Shown piece after piece: positions 1 to 11,385 of a stretch of DNA of 64,000 bases. This stretch comes from Parietichytrium sp. I65-24A (lineage: Eukaryota > Sar > Bigyra > Thraustochytrida > Thraustochytriidae): contig BLSF01000037.1 in the NCBI GenBank assembly GCA_012862575.1, positions 62,001-126,000 of the forward strand, in the 5' to 3' direction. A program made the translations under genes and the position numbers. A model generated the notes under the pieces. That model was not told where the DNA came from, ran no database searches, and saw only the letters and a list, made by a program, of their open reading frames with translations. The stretch's first letter is position 1. Every line of letters begins with the position of its first letter.

Positions 1-645
1 TTAATACCGTTTACGCGATCACTGAACTGTTCTATGTTGATTCTTGTCTTTAATTAAGCATCTCTAAGCATCTTTGAGCACTTTAAGCGCGAACATGCGT
101 TTTTGAGCTCCGCCTCAGGCTACATTGCATTGTTTACATTGTTTACATTGCATAGATTTGCATAGATTGATTGCATTGAATGCATTGGACAGCATTGCAG
201 GGTCGTGTGTGCATAGTGCTCCTACGTCTCATTTGTGTCTCCGCAAGTCATCGTTTTGTTATGTTTTGTTTCGATTTGCTGTGTTTCGCATTGCTTCGTG
301 TTTGCTTGCATTGCATTGTATTGTTTGTTTGTGTTGTGTTGTGTTTTGCATTATATGCACTGCTTTGCGTTCGTTTGCATTGTGTTTGTCTACTCTACAT
401 TGCGCGCCCGAGATGCGTCATTTCCACACATCTCACACAATTCTCAAAATCGATCAACCAAAATGAAAAATGAAAAGTGAACATACATTTTGCACACGTC
501 AAATCAGCGTCAACCATCTTCCCCCACGTCCTCATTCTCCTTCCATCCTTCCATCCTTCCGTCCCTATTGCCTCTTGCATCTTGCATCTTGCTTCCCCGC
601 AGCTCTGAGCTTGGTCAAGCAAGGTCCGCAGCGAGTACCGCAGGC
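1..645. other. Intergenic, low-complexity T/G-rich
   Basis: No credible gene. About 120-380 is dominated by CATTG, TTTACATTG and TTTGTTTGTGTTG repeats, and the short open frames across it are Cys/Leu-rich artefacts of that composition. The last 150 bases are pyrimidine-rich and are probably the 5' leader of the SAM-DUF445 gene that starts at 646. Confidence 0.6.
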
Positions 646-1309
646 ATGTCGGAGCGCGGCGAGGACGCGCACGCGTGGAGCGAGCAAGACGTGCTGGAGT
701 TTCTGAGGGAAGCAGCTCTGCTCAGCGCCGTGGACGGGCTCGGACTTGTGAATGGTGCGCAGCTGTGCCGGTTGACCCGCGAGGAATGCGTGCGAGCGGC
801 GAACGGGAACACGAAAGCTGGGGCGCAGCTGTTTGCGGCGATTCAGAGCGCGAAGAAGGGGGCTCTGGTGAAGAGTAAAAGCGCCTTGGCGGATTATGGG
901 GATTATGGGGATGGCGAGGACGACGGGTTTCAGTACCGCCGCATGGAAGAGTACATGTTTGCGGCGGAGCACGACCTGGAGGCGAGCTTGTGCGACGACA
1001 GCGATGGACAAGTGTCCGAGGTGGACCCAAGCAAACACGGCTTCCCCCCGCTGTTCGAACGCCCAGGACTCGCCACAATCACTGCTGTGACGATTGTTTT
1101 AGGCGGCAGTGCACTGGTGTGCACTGTTCTCAAAGACACCTTGGCCGAACTCGCCGGGTACGACGACTCAGATCAGTTTGTGAAGGCCTATTTACGTTAT
1201 TCCAGTATACCGATTCTCATGGTGCCTTTCACGTACGCGCACATCTGGGCTGCGCTGTGGATGACTTTTGTAAGTTCGCCAAGTGGGCTCTCCCGCCGAT
1301 TTTTGCTTC

Positions 1310-1347
<38 letters not shown>

Positions 1348-2531
1348 ATGTATCTCTCTAACGTTTCCTCGGCTTGCAGTATCCAATCAAGTTCTTCGGT
1401 TGCTGGCAGATTCCAGGAACAAACGTCGGTTTCCCTATCGGTTGGCAGGGAATCGTACCGTTCAAGTGCGTAAAAATGGCGAAAATGGCCGTCAAGATGC
1501 TCACCGAAAAGCTGTTAAAGGTGGACGAAGTGTTCAGCCGGCTCGACCCTGAGGAGTTCGCAAAAGTCCTGGAACCAGAGATATCAAAGCAGATGGCTCA
1601 GGTAGTAGACTCCATCGCCAATGAGGAGGCCCCAAGACTGTGGGGGATGCTCCCGAGCAAAGTGAAGGAGCAGATCTTCAAAGAAGCCGCCAAAGAGTCT
1701 CCTGCTGTAGTGGACGGTATGGTCAAGGAGCTCCAGACTAGAGTGGAGGAGTGCTTCGACCTGGAAGGCCTTGTGGTCGACATGATGACAAGCGACATGG
1801 AGATGAGCAACAACATGTTTATTCAGTGCGCCGACCGCGAGCTTGCCTTCATTAGGAACTCTGGCGCGTGGATGGGGGGCCTTTTTGGGCTTGGTCAGAT
1901 GGTTATTAGTATTTATTACAAAGACATATGGGTGCTCCCTGTCGTCGGGCTAGTCGCGGGAGCGATCACCAACTGGATTGCCTTGCTGGCCATCTTCAAC
2001 CCGGTGAACCCAGTGCGTCTCTGCAACGGCCGGATTGTACTGCAGGGCCTCTTCCTCACAAGACAGGCAAAGGTCTCCGCGCTGTACGGCCACATTGTTC
2101 AAACAAAAATTTTAACCGCAGAAAACCTCAACAGAGCCTTGATGCAGGGCCCCCGAAGTCACAAGACGAGAGAGATCGCCAAGAAACACATTCGCCAAGC
2201 TTTTGAAAAGTCGGTCGCCCCTCTCCGCAGCGGACCTCTCTCGCTGACTTTGCCAGGCTCCGTCCAGACCTCCTTGGACAGAATCGGGGAGGAGATGTCG
2301 GAAAAGATGTCGAAGGATATGTATCACATCATGAGGCATGGCGAGTCCTTTATGGACAAGTCGTTCGACCTAGAAAACACCCTGCGAAGGCGCATGCGAG
2401 CACTACCACCGAAAGACTTTGAAAGATTGCTGCACCCCATCTTCGAGGAGGACGAGTTCAAGCTAGTCATATGCGGCGGCGCCCTCGGCGCAGTCTTTGG
2501 TATCATGCAAGCCAAGCTTATTGGATTCTAA
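646..2531 (+). CDS. SAM-domain / DUF445 membrane protein
   Basis: Two exons, 646-1269 and 1380-2531, give 591 residues. The 110-base phase-0 intron runs from GTAAGT to CTTGCAG and holds a long CT tract. Residues about 9-70 (AWSEQDVLEFLREAALLSAV) resemble a SAM domain, a protein-interaction module. A hydrophobic segment lies before the exon junction. The second exon carries DUF445 features: IGWQGIVPFK, then VFSRLDPEEF, then the signature AGAITNWIALLAIFNPV, and a glycine-rich hydrophobic C-terminus GALGAVFGIMQAKLIGF. DUF445 (YheB/YjiN-like) proteins are bacterial membrane proteins of uncertain role and also occur in algae. The first ATG in the exon-1 frame is at 646. The stop lies 11 bases from the stop of the opposite-strand acyltransferase. 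Function is unknown; the DUF445 call is firm and the SAM call moderate. Confidence 0.8.
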
Positions 2532-2542
2532 TACCGTTCTAT

Positions 2543-3751
2543 TTATCTCAATTTCTTCTGTGTGACTCCACAATCCTTTTCTTCATCCCTGCCCGCATCC
2601 TCAAGCGCGCGGCGCCGAGCAAGCTCCAGATCTGGCCGCACATACTTGTACAGTGCAAGGCCTCCGAGTGTCTGCAAGTCTTTCCGCAGCAAACCGTGAT
2701 AAGTCAGCTTGTCTGCGTACGACTGGTCGCACATCGGGAGCTCGAGCCGCTGTGCCATCTTCTTTCGCACATTCTGCGCAAACACAGCGGGGTCTGCCTG
2801 CTCTTCGTCACTGGGGTGATAGACGTCCAAATACGAGACGCGCAGTCGATTCGTCAACTGACACAACATTCTGATGCAGAATACTGGCGTTGAAATGCTC
2901 TCGTAAGCCAAGCTAAATCCGCCATCTTCGAGGGGGAACTCAATCACGACGGGCAGTACAGGCTTGGCTGGCAAGAATGCACCTCTGCGAAATTGAAGCA
3001 AGCAGCTTCCATTCGAAGTTGTTCCTTCGGGAAACACGAGGAGTGGTTGAACCGCCGTATCTGGCTTTTCTGCCGCCTCTTTCTCAATCGCTCGAACTTT
3101 CTCTAGCAACACTTTGGCCGAGCCGCCAAGCTTCGCGTCTGCGTTTCTGTCTACCGTGATGCCACCGAGTTTCATGGCCACTGATCCTATGAACGGCACC
3201 TCGAGGCAGGTTGCCTTCATCAAGAACGCCGGACATAGTCGCGACGATGTAAAGTACAGGATTTCCAGCACGGAAACGTGATTCGACACTACGATCAAGG
3301 GCCTCTCCTTGCGCAGCTGCTCATACGAAGGCTCGCCGTGCACCTCGATCCTCCAAAATCCCCACACGAAGAGCAGCAAACGCGAAGCCGGCCTCGTCAC
3401 CCTCAAAATGGCTTCTTTTGACGCGCCAAAGGCCATCATCGCCCTGAGCAACCCCGCGTACCCGCAAACCAGTCCCAGCGACACGGCTAGCCGCACGGGC
3501 AGTATCGTTGCACACCCAACCGCGAGCTTTGCCCATCCGAGCGCTCCGAGGTTGCTGTCTCGCCGCTGAAAGGGTTTAGCTTCCATCATTTGCACTTGCG
3601 TTTGCGTTTTGCAACTCGGGATCTGCCAGAGCTCCAAGATCCCACCCAGTTTTCCAGTTTTCCTGCTTCTTTGTCCTCTTCCAATCAGACCGTTGTGCAC
3701 GGCCTTCGAAGACGAAGGTCGAAAGTATCTGCGCTCCTTGCTTTCCTTCAT
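2543..3751 (-). CDS. LPEAT/LPCAT-like lysophospholipid acyltransferase
   Basis: Glycerophospholipid acyltransferase of the PlsC family, predicted to transfer acyl-CoA to a lysophospholipid at the ER membrane. Counting from the ATG at 3751 (402 residues), motif I is SNHVSVLEILYF with His158 and Glu163, an HX4E form like the one I recall from plant LPEAT2, not the usual HX4D. Motif III is VFPEGTTSNG near residue 242, typical of LPCAT/LPEAT. PFIGSVAMKLGGITVDR matches the motif II region. A hydrophobic segment (about 76-105) should anchor the N-terminus. Two in-frame ATGs at 3589 and 3586 (MMEAKPF) give a more family-like N-terminus and may be the true start. No intron is needed. Substrate cannot be read from sequence. 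Confidence 0.85.
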   Translation of the reverse strand: MKESKERRYFRPSSSKAVHNGLIGRGQRSRKTGKLGGILELWQIPSCKTQTQVQMMEAKPFQRRDSNLGALGWAKLAVGCATILPVRLAVSLGLVCGYAGLLRAMMAFGASKEAILRVTRPASRLLLFVWGFWRIEVHGEPSYEQLRKERPLIVVSNHVSVLEILYFTSSRLCPAFLMKATCLEVPFIGSVAMKLGGITVDRNADAKLGGSAKVLLEKVRAIEKEAAEKPDTAVQPLLVFPEGTTSNGSCLLQFRRGAFLPAKPVLPVVIEFPLEDGGFSLAYESISTPVFCIRMLCQLTNRLRVSYLDVYHPSDEEQADPAVFAQNVRKKMAQRLELPMCDQSYADKLTYHGLLRKDLQTLGGLALYKYVRPDLELARRRALEDAGRDEEKDCGVTQKKLR

Positions 3752-4867
3752 TCATTGAATGAACATTGACTTTGTTGTTCAATGTTCATTCATTCTTGAT
3801 CAATGAATGACAACATTGAACATTGAACATTGATCAAAGTCTTTCGAGCTCATAAAGATTGAGGTAAGTTAACCATGCAATCATGCACAGTCAATCAAGA
3901 TCAGACCCTTGAAAGTTGGTACTCGGCGAATGCTGTCGGTATGAATCATATCTCTGCGAATACGATTAATAAAATTTATCCGTTCAGAATATCTCGCTCA
4001 GGCTCAATGACACTTATGGATTGTGATGTTCATTCATTGATTGATTTGATCAAGAATGAATGAATGAAAGTGGCGATGGGAATGAAGACGAAGATGAAAG
4101 AGTGGAGGAAGATGGGAATAATGATCAAAGTGGTCAAGGAGGATGACTGCTACATGGCGGGTCGAAATCGCTGCCGCTGTTTAGAACTTTTTGGACTCTC
4201 GTTCTTTGCAGAACTCAGAAATCAGAATTCAGAAGTCGCGTTTACTTTTCTCTAGTTGCCACGCTCTTCTTTCTCTTATCTATTGGCTTTGACTTTGGCA
4301 TTAACACGACGAAACGCTTTGAAATGGAAGGGTCCATGCGAATGCGAGAAAAGCAGTCCGCGCCTCGTTGCACAAAGCTGGCGTGTAAACATGTGTAAAC
4401 CGGCGAGCTAGTCAATTGCTTCTTCCTTCGCACTCACAGCTGCTTTTTAAAGCCCTGCTCACGCTCACGCTCACACTGACCAAGGCCACGGACTGATTAT
4501 ACGCAACATAATCCCGCTTGCAAAGCTATTGCACACAAAGGCGGTGGCCATTTGCTAGTAGCCAGCTCGTGCAATGGTTCAATAAGCTGCTGCTCTCGAG
4601 TCTCCGCAGAAACGGAACTAACAGTAGGGCAGGTCACCGCCAACAACAGCCATAACCAATGCACGAGGACTACGAGGACGTAGAATAGCTTGGTTTGGAT
4701 CGTTCTTTTCTGCCCGCATGCCGGTTGAAACACTCGCTCCACGCTCTTCTTTTCACTCGTCTTGACTCGGCCTGACCAGCGCGCAACCGACGCTTGGCGG
4801 CCCGTGCATCCGTGCGATTGGAGGCGGCGACCCAGGTCAGGCGCGCGGACGCGACATGTTGTAGAGT
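3752..4867. other. Intergenic with inverted-repeat element
   Basis: No convincing gene. The left part is rich in TTCA/TGAA repeats and contains the inverted repeat listed at 3785-4064. The rest, toward the IQ-motif gene, shows no recognisable RNA gene or coding pattern. Confidence 0.55.
3785..4064. repeat. 280-base segment with 19-base inverted ends
   Basis: TTCATTCATTCTTGATCAA at 3785-3803 is matched exactly by its reverse complement at 4046-4064. The interior of about 240 bases has no open frame of note. This is the shape of a small MITE-like element, but the arms are built largely of TTCA units that also occur elsewhere in the window, so chance or microsatellite origin is possible. No clean target-site duplication can be called. 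Confidence 0.4.
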
Positions 4868-6704
4868 ATGTCGAGGGAAGAATCGTCGTGCTGTAGGAGA
4901 TGCGGCTTCGTGGACTCGAGGCCCAAGACGCCGCAGAGGCCGAAGAGCGCTTGGGCAAGAAACAAGGTACGTTTGTTTGTTTGTTTGTTTGATTGGTTGG
5001 TTGGTTGGTTGATTGATTGTCGCGTGGGCGTCGCGACAGGCGTTGGAAACGTGGCAATGCGAAGGAGTGCTGACGTGATGTGACTGTGACTGTGATGAAT
5101 CGCAGCCGGCATCCCCGAGGACATCGCGAGGGGAAAGGAGCGGCGGCAGCGGGAAGAGCGCGATAGAGCAGAGTGGCAAGCAGCGATGCCGCTCTGACGG
5201 AGCTGGCACAAGAAATTGGAATCAGCAGCAGCAGCAGCAACAACAACAACAACAACAGCAGCAGCAACCTCATGGCCGGCCGAGGACAGCGAGCTCTGCG
5301 ATGCTGTCGCAGTCCAAGTATAACAACTTGTGCTATGGGCGAGCGATGGGTTTCACAGAGAGTTTTCTAGGAGGTATGCAGCGAGACACCTCCCTTGATG
5401 CAGCGACACACGAAAAGTATTTAAAAGAGACAGAGGATGCGCGCAAGCGGAGTATTATGCTTGCCCGCATGAATCGTTTGGAGGACTTCCACGGCCGTAT
5501 GATTCAAGAGATTGGCTACTTGAAACTGAAGGAGGAGAGAGCGGTCATGCGCAAACAAAGGAAGGAGCAAATGCGGAGAGAACAAGAACAGCAGATGCAG
5601 ACAAGCAACTCGGTGATGATCCAAGCCTTTTTCAGGGGGATTGTCACCCGGAGGAAGTACCACCAGACGCTTGAGGAATACGCCTCGCCGTGCTATTTCG
5701 AAACGGACGGCAGGCCGAAGGATCTATCCACACGCTCCACCATGTTTCAGAAGATCTTCCAAGACCACGCCACTACGATTCAAGCCTATTGCCGAGGTTT
5801 CTTTGCACACAAGAAACACTTTAAGCGCAAGGGTGCAGCAATTCGCATCCAGCACTTTATTCGAATCAGTTCTCGCCGGCGAGAGAAAGTGAGGTTCCGC
5901 AAAGCGCTAGATCGCTTGCAAGCTGCTTGCAGAGGTTACCTTGTTCGCCAAATGCTCAACGACACTGACGAAAACGAGTCGGATCACGACAATGAGGATG
6001 GTGCAGACGATCAACTTGATACCGATGCGTTTAGCAGCGAACAATCCAAGGGCCAGGGTCGGTCGGATCGGGAGCGGTCAGCTAGATCAAGGAATGGAAA
6101 TTTCGCATCCAAATCATTCAAGAAGGGTGGGGCAGACGAGCAGTCCAAACTTCGGAAGAGAAGAGCTCCTAGGCTCTCCAACCCAAATTTGATTCGTGCA
6201 AGAGAAGCAAAGTCTGCGCGCAAAAAGGCGGCCATGAGTTTACAAAAAACCTACCGCGGGTTTAAAGCAAGAAGAGGAGGCAAATCTGAGCCGGGATCAC
6301 CAGCAGGCTCTCGGGGAGCGACTCCAACTCGCTCATCTGAAGACTCGCAAGTGAACTTGCCTTTGTCCACAACGAATGGTTCTCCTCCGAGGTCCGCGCC
6401 GAGCTCTTCTGAATTGGCTGCCGCACAATCTCCAATGATTCGAGCACCAACTTCAAGTCGACTGCGCAAGGACGAGCGGCAGCCGGGATCTGCACCGTCC
6501 TCGCCGCAGAGGAGAAATAGGCCTCGACCAGGCAAATTGACCGCCCCGAGCAGTCCATCACCGTCCCCAAGGCGACAACCACAGCGACATCAAGAGAAAG
6601 AAAAGTCTATTGAGAGTGCGTCTGACAAGGCAGACAGCCTGGCAATAGAAGACATTGCTGATGAAGAATACGAGCAGGATTTTGAGGATGATTTTGAGGA
6701 ATAG
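4868..6704 (+). CDS. IQ-motif (calmodulin-binding) protein
   Basis: Two exons, 4868-4966 and 5106-6704, give 565 residues. The phase-0 intron (139 bases) begins GTACGTTTG and contains GTTT/GGTT repeats. Reading through the junction joins MSREESSCCRRCGF... to a Pro/Ser stretch, then a polyglutamine tract (about residues 74-87), then the long frame. Five IQ-like motifs are visible: 203-218 (IQAFFRGIVTRRKY), 253-272 (IQAYCRGFFAHKKHF), 277-293, 302-316 (LQAACRGYLVRQML) and 408-425 (LQKTYRGFKARRG). IQ motifs bind calmodulin or light chains. A charged helical region precedes them; the C-terminal third is Ser/Pro/Arg-rich and disordered, ending in a very acidic tail. No motor or enzyme domain is present, so a cytoskeletal or ciliary scaffold is only a guess. 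Further upstream exons cannot be excluded. Confidence 0.75.
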
Positions 6705-7025
6705 ATCGTCCCCGCATAATTGAGCTCAGTACTTGAAAATTACACAGGAATTTGTCATCATAAAAGTGTTTTTCAAATTGATTTCCAAGTTATAACTTTT
6801 GGCAATCGCAACCAGTGAATGAGAGGCAATCTACTCTTTCGTCAGTGAGAGATGAGTCTCGTGCGAAGAAGGGGACCATTGCGCCGTATCAAGGGTAGGT
6901 AGTCTCCAGGCCAAAGTATGCCAGGGCTCTTCACAAACAAGGAGCACTGAACTTTGTAGTTTGAATTTTTCAATTTGGTTTTAATTAATTAAGGAAAACA
7001 AAGTACTTCTGCAAATTTGAAGCTC
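6705..7025. other. Convergent intergenic spacer
   Basis: AT-rich spacer between two convergent stop codons, presumably holding both 3' UTRs and poly(A) sites. Nothing else seen. Confidence 0.6.
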
Positions 7026-9589
7026 TCAGCAGTTTGTGCCGCGCTGGATGATACACTCATTCAATTTGTTGAGAATCTCGTCGATATCGTCACCGGTGAC
7101 ATGTGTGCGTTCGCCAATGATCTTGTTTAGGTCTGTGGTGGTCAATTTGAGCTGGTAAAACTTTTGCACCTTCTCCTTGAACTCTCTTCTGGAAAGCGTT
7201 GTGACACTTGGGTCGTGGCCTGTGAATTCTTCCCAGACCATTCTATTTGTCATCATTTCCATGGACTTGAAGATCTTTTCGCGGAAGAACACTTTGCCCG
7301 CCAGCCTTCGAATTGAGAGAAAATATTCGCTGTCGATAGCCTCGAGCATTTTGCCCATAGCAGCACTGAAAGACGGATCGATATCCGACCGGTGGTAGGT
7401 GGCTACTGCATGGACCTTGTGCTGTCCCTTGTCGGTAATCTTGTCCAGCACTCGGCGAGCGGAGCGTTCAAGTTTGTGAAGCGCCACCTCGTCACGGATA
7501 GAAATGCCGCTCAGGTCAATATAAACGGTCTTGTTCTCGCGATCAAAGTGGAAACGGCTGTAGAACTTGGAGTTGTCCTTGAAAAAGTCTTCACTGATGG
7601 ACATTTTCTTGGAAGTGAAAATTCTCAGGTCCATCTCCTTAATCTTGGATCTGTCCACGATAGGCTCGAACTCCATGTGCGCGAGAATGTCCTTGTCGAT
7701 GTCAATGCCAGGGGCAACCTCGATCAGCTCGAGGCCAGCGTGTGTCAGTCTAAATACGGCGCGCTCTAGAAAAAGAAAGAAAAAAAATAGAAAAAGTCAG
7801 CGCCAGAGGTCAACGTTTGGGGCCTTCAGCATTCGACGTTTATTTATACAGCACAAGACTTACCGGTAATGTACACGACGTTCTGAGCGTGTTTTTTGGC
7901 CAAAGTCCCGTTGAATGTCACCTGCTTGACTGCTTTTTTGAACATTGGGATTTTACCTTCGCTAACAATCTTTAGCTTGGGCGCGATTGGATCTGTCTGG
8001 TCTACCTCGACCTGGAGTCCCTTCTTCATGAAGGTTCCTAAGAAACACACACGTTGCTAGAAAAGGGAAAGAAATCCAGAGCGTATGAAAAGTCAGTGTT
8101 CGCACGAGCGCAGTTTCAAATTGACTCACTGGTAGCTTTGCCTCTGGTGCTTCTACTTACTGTTGACTGACTAATGTCGATAAACCCGCCTGGCCCGGTA
8201 ATACTGTTTGGAGAAAGTTTCGACACGTTGATATTCCCGGCTTCGTCAACTTCGGCGCATCCAAGAAAACAAACGTTCAGACCGCCGCCGTTGTAAAAGT
8301 CAAATTGCATATTCATGTCCAACATGGCGCTGGCGTTGGTTGCAGGGCCAAAGTTGTGCCCGCTAGCTCCGATACCGCCAATCATTCCAGCTTCAGTGGT
8401 CATGGTAATGCTCGACAAGATGCCTTCCTCCGCGGCTACGTTGGCGACTCCCTCTGGCATACCGATTCCTAGATTCACAATGTCATCAGGGTTGAGCTCC
8501 ATGGCTGCTCGGCGAGCGATGATTTTCCGAATAGAATCGGGCATTGGCTTCAGTTGCTCAAGGTTTTCACGAAGCTCTCCGGACCAGTACGGGTTATAGT
8601 CCATATAGTAGCTCATGGGATGGTCCTCAGGCGGTGACACGACGACGCAGTCCACGAGAGGGCCGGGGACTTTGATATCTCGGAGGCGGAGAGAGCCTTT
8701 GGCTGCTAGACGTTCAACTTGAGCAATCACAATGCCACCGGACGCGCGCGCAGAGGTAGCGATTACATTGATATCGGGAGAAATGCTCTCGCGTTCGATT
8801 GTGAGGTTGCCGTCGCAGTCGGCTGTAGTGGCTCGAATTATTGCAACGTTGATTGGCACCGGCTTGTATCTTAGGTACTCTTGGTCGTCGATGTGCATGA
8901 CCTCCACAATATCTTCCGTGGTCACTTCATTGACGCGACCGCCACCGTTTCTGCGTCGTTCGCCAAACCAGAAACCAAAAGCAAACAAATTCATCAGGTC
9001 AGGTTGTAAGTTTCCCTCTTTGTCATTCCGTGACACCCATTGCGACTTACCTCGGGTCTACAAAGGTTCCCAGGCCAACTTTGGTGATATGCCCCGGGCT
9101 CCCAGCGGCCTTTGCGCGGACCATGCGGGAGATGGAGCCCATCGGCAAGCTGTAGGCTTGAATTTTGTTGGCAAAGATGAGGGGCTGCACGTCCGGCGAT
9201 TGCCCAAAGTGGCTGGCAATGACCCTGCGCAGCATGCCCTCGTGCCTAAAGTGGTTGGTCCCTCGTTTCCCGAGCGGATCTCCGCACCCGTAAAATATCA
9301 GCGTCATGTTTTTCGGGGAGTTCTCCGCGAGGAATCTCTTCTCCAGCTGCTTGAGCACATTCTCCGGCAGCGCCTGGGTCACAAACCCTGAAATGCACAC
9401 CGTGTCCCCGTCCCTAATCAGCGAAGCGGCGTCTTCAACCGTCACCACCTTGTCCCTGAACCCCTGCACAAGGGACCCTTTCTCCACGTCTTCCTCCGAC
9501 GAAAACGCCCTCACACACAATCTAGTCGCCTTGCTGTTCGTCCACAGCGCTTTCTGGCGCCTCATCGCGCCCGACACAGTCCTCAACAT
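7026..9589 (-). CDS. Mitochondrial propionate/acetate CoA-transferase, extended
   Basis: Four exons on the minus strand: 9589-9051, 8950-8161, 8056-7864 and 7765-7026 (753 residues). Introns of 100, 104 and 98 bases all have GTAAGT donors; joining restores family-conserved text at each junction (TFVDPRNGGGRVN, ISQSTQRVCFLGTF, VYITERAVFRL). The first ATG is at 9589 and is followed by an Arg-rich, acid-poor leader like a mitochondrial presequence. Residues about 31-555 match bacterial-type Pct/YdiF CoA-transferases, which swap CoA between acyl-CoA and acetate, propionate or similar acids; the expected glutamyl-CoA nucleophile is Glu366 in TTEAGMIGG. After the usual end at MEFEPIV...LRIF comes an added region (556-675) like that of longer bacterial homologues, then about 78 unrecognised residues ending in IIQRGTNC. 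Substrate is uncertain. Confidence 0.88.
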
Positions 9590-11385
9590 CTTTTCCTTTT
9601 CCTTTTCCTTTTCCTTTTCCTTTTCCTCCTTCTGCTGTTGCTTTTGCTGTTGCTTTTGCTGTTGCGACACAAACGCCGCACGTGTCAAGCCTCTCAGAAG
9701 CTCGCGAGTTTCTCAGCTCGAACCGTTCGTTGTCTGTAAACCGATGTATGTATGTCTGTCAATGTGCGCCTCTTGCGCGTTGTGAGTGCGTTGTGTACGT
9801 TTGGGAACTGCTGCGTTTGGAGCGTTTGTTTGGGCAGCTCTTCACTTTCATTTCACTTTCATCGCTTTCACTGATTCATTGATTCGCTCATTCACTCATT
9901 GATACTTTCACTTTCACATCTTTCACTTCTTTCACATCTCTCATTCTTCAGTGAACTCTGTAAACGAAAAATATCCATCGCTGGGACTACCATTTTGGTT
10001 AATTGTGGGCATAGTCCCTCGGGGGTGTTCATTTGCGTGATTTGCACAGAGGGTGTTTGAATAGTGGATGGCTAAGGGAAATGGTAGTAGCGCGACCGGC
10101 AGTGAGGGGTGTGAGGGGCACGTTGAGGAATGCGGAGGTCGTAGACGCAGCTAATGGTGTGGCGTAGAGTGCACCCTGGAGCGCCCGAGCTCTCCCGCAA
10201 CTTGCGCTGACCTTTAATTGAGTTTGTTCGTTTTGTTCGTTGGCGATCACTGTCCGAAAACCTCACAAGGTCAGATCAGATCTATCAATCACTCAGTCAC
10301 TCAATCACTGTCAATCACTCAATCACTCAATCAATCAATCAATCAATCACTCAATCACTCAATCAATCAATGGAGCGATGGAACGGTTTCGGTAATCAAA
10401 GGCTCTAAAATCGATCACTTCACTCGCTTCACCTTTTGCCAAGATTTGCCAAGTTGGCAATGCTCGTACTGAGTATCGGTTAGTAAGCTCATTTGGGGGA
10501 GCAACCAGCAACCTGGACGACTTCTTGGCGCGCCGTTCCGCGTGTTCCGCCGTCGCGATGTGCTGCGCAGTGCATCGGTTCGGGCAGTCGTTGCAACTCG
10601 CGAAGAGCGCGTCGCACTGGCGTCTTTTAAGCTGGAACTAAATTGCTAATTGCGCTTGGTGGTGTGTGTCTCTGTGTGTGTTTGTCCTCTGGTCGCTCCT
10701 TCCATCACTTTCATTCAACACATGAGCATATGATCGTGTGATCATGGCATGGCATGGCAGATGGCAAATGGCAATTGGCAATTGGCAGTGCAAGTTCTGC
10801 GCGTGCTTGCGTCTTTGCAACTTGCTCTCGCTTTCCGCATTTTTAGTGCCGCCAAGTCCTCACGCACGAAACATCAACACATCAACACATCAACATCAAC
10901 ATCAACAGAATAAGAAAATATTGAACAGTGAGAGGCTCTTCGACGCTTTTGTATACCTTCGCACATGTAGTACGTACGTTCCAGCGTTCCCGCATGTTCC
11001 CGCGGTTTCGTGCGGGCAATGCTCGCCAGTCATTGTCCTGTTTCCGAGCTGCGGGACCGCTGCGTCAACATTGGTATCGGCAGAGGCGGTCCTTGCTGTG
11101 AACGGGCCCAAATCGAAACAGAACAAACAAACACACAAACAACAAACAAATTCAAGAAAGTGTGTGTGTGTATGTGTGCGGCCACTGTTCTCGCGCAACG
11201 TTCTCCAGCGCAGGGTCCCGCATCGCAGAGCAGTTCCCTCGTCGCAGAGCAGATCCGGGTTCCCTGCAAGCCGAGACGTGTTCTCTCTCTCTTTCTGTCT
11301 CTGTCTGTCTCTGTCTGTCTCGCATAAGCGGGCGGTTGATGGGAGACGCACGCTGGGACTGGCGATTTTGGATGAGGCGGACTAG
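9590..11385. other. Divergent intergenic region with simple repeats
   Basis: Separates the CoA-transferase and ENT genes, which point away from each other, so it holds both promoters. It includes a TTTTCC hexamer run (9595-9638) in the CoA-transferase leader, CTTTCA/ATTCA repeats (9840-9955), an AATCACTC/AATC run (10285-10370), ACATCAAC repeats (10868-10905) and CTGTCT repeats (11285-11320). Open frames here have poor codon content and no recognisable domain. Confidence 0.6.
10285..10370. repeat. AATC/ACTC simple repeat
   Basis: Tandem CAATCACT, AATCACTC and AATC units, imperfect, about 85 bases, in noncoding DNA. Confidence 0.8.

Noticed and set aside
4497-5273. Minus-strand open frame starting with a long poly-Leu run
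   Set aside because: Antisense shadow of the CAG/CAA repeat and of the intron of the IQ-motif gene; no domain, and the Leu run is the reverse of the polyglutamine codons.
10738-11385. 215-residue frame upstream of the nucleoside transporter
   Set aside because: Runs through ACATCAAC, GTGTGT and CTGTCT repeats, is Cys/Ser/His-rich by composition, has no domain, and ends just before the well-bounded transporter start.
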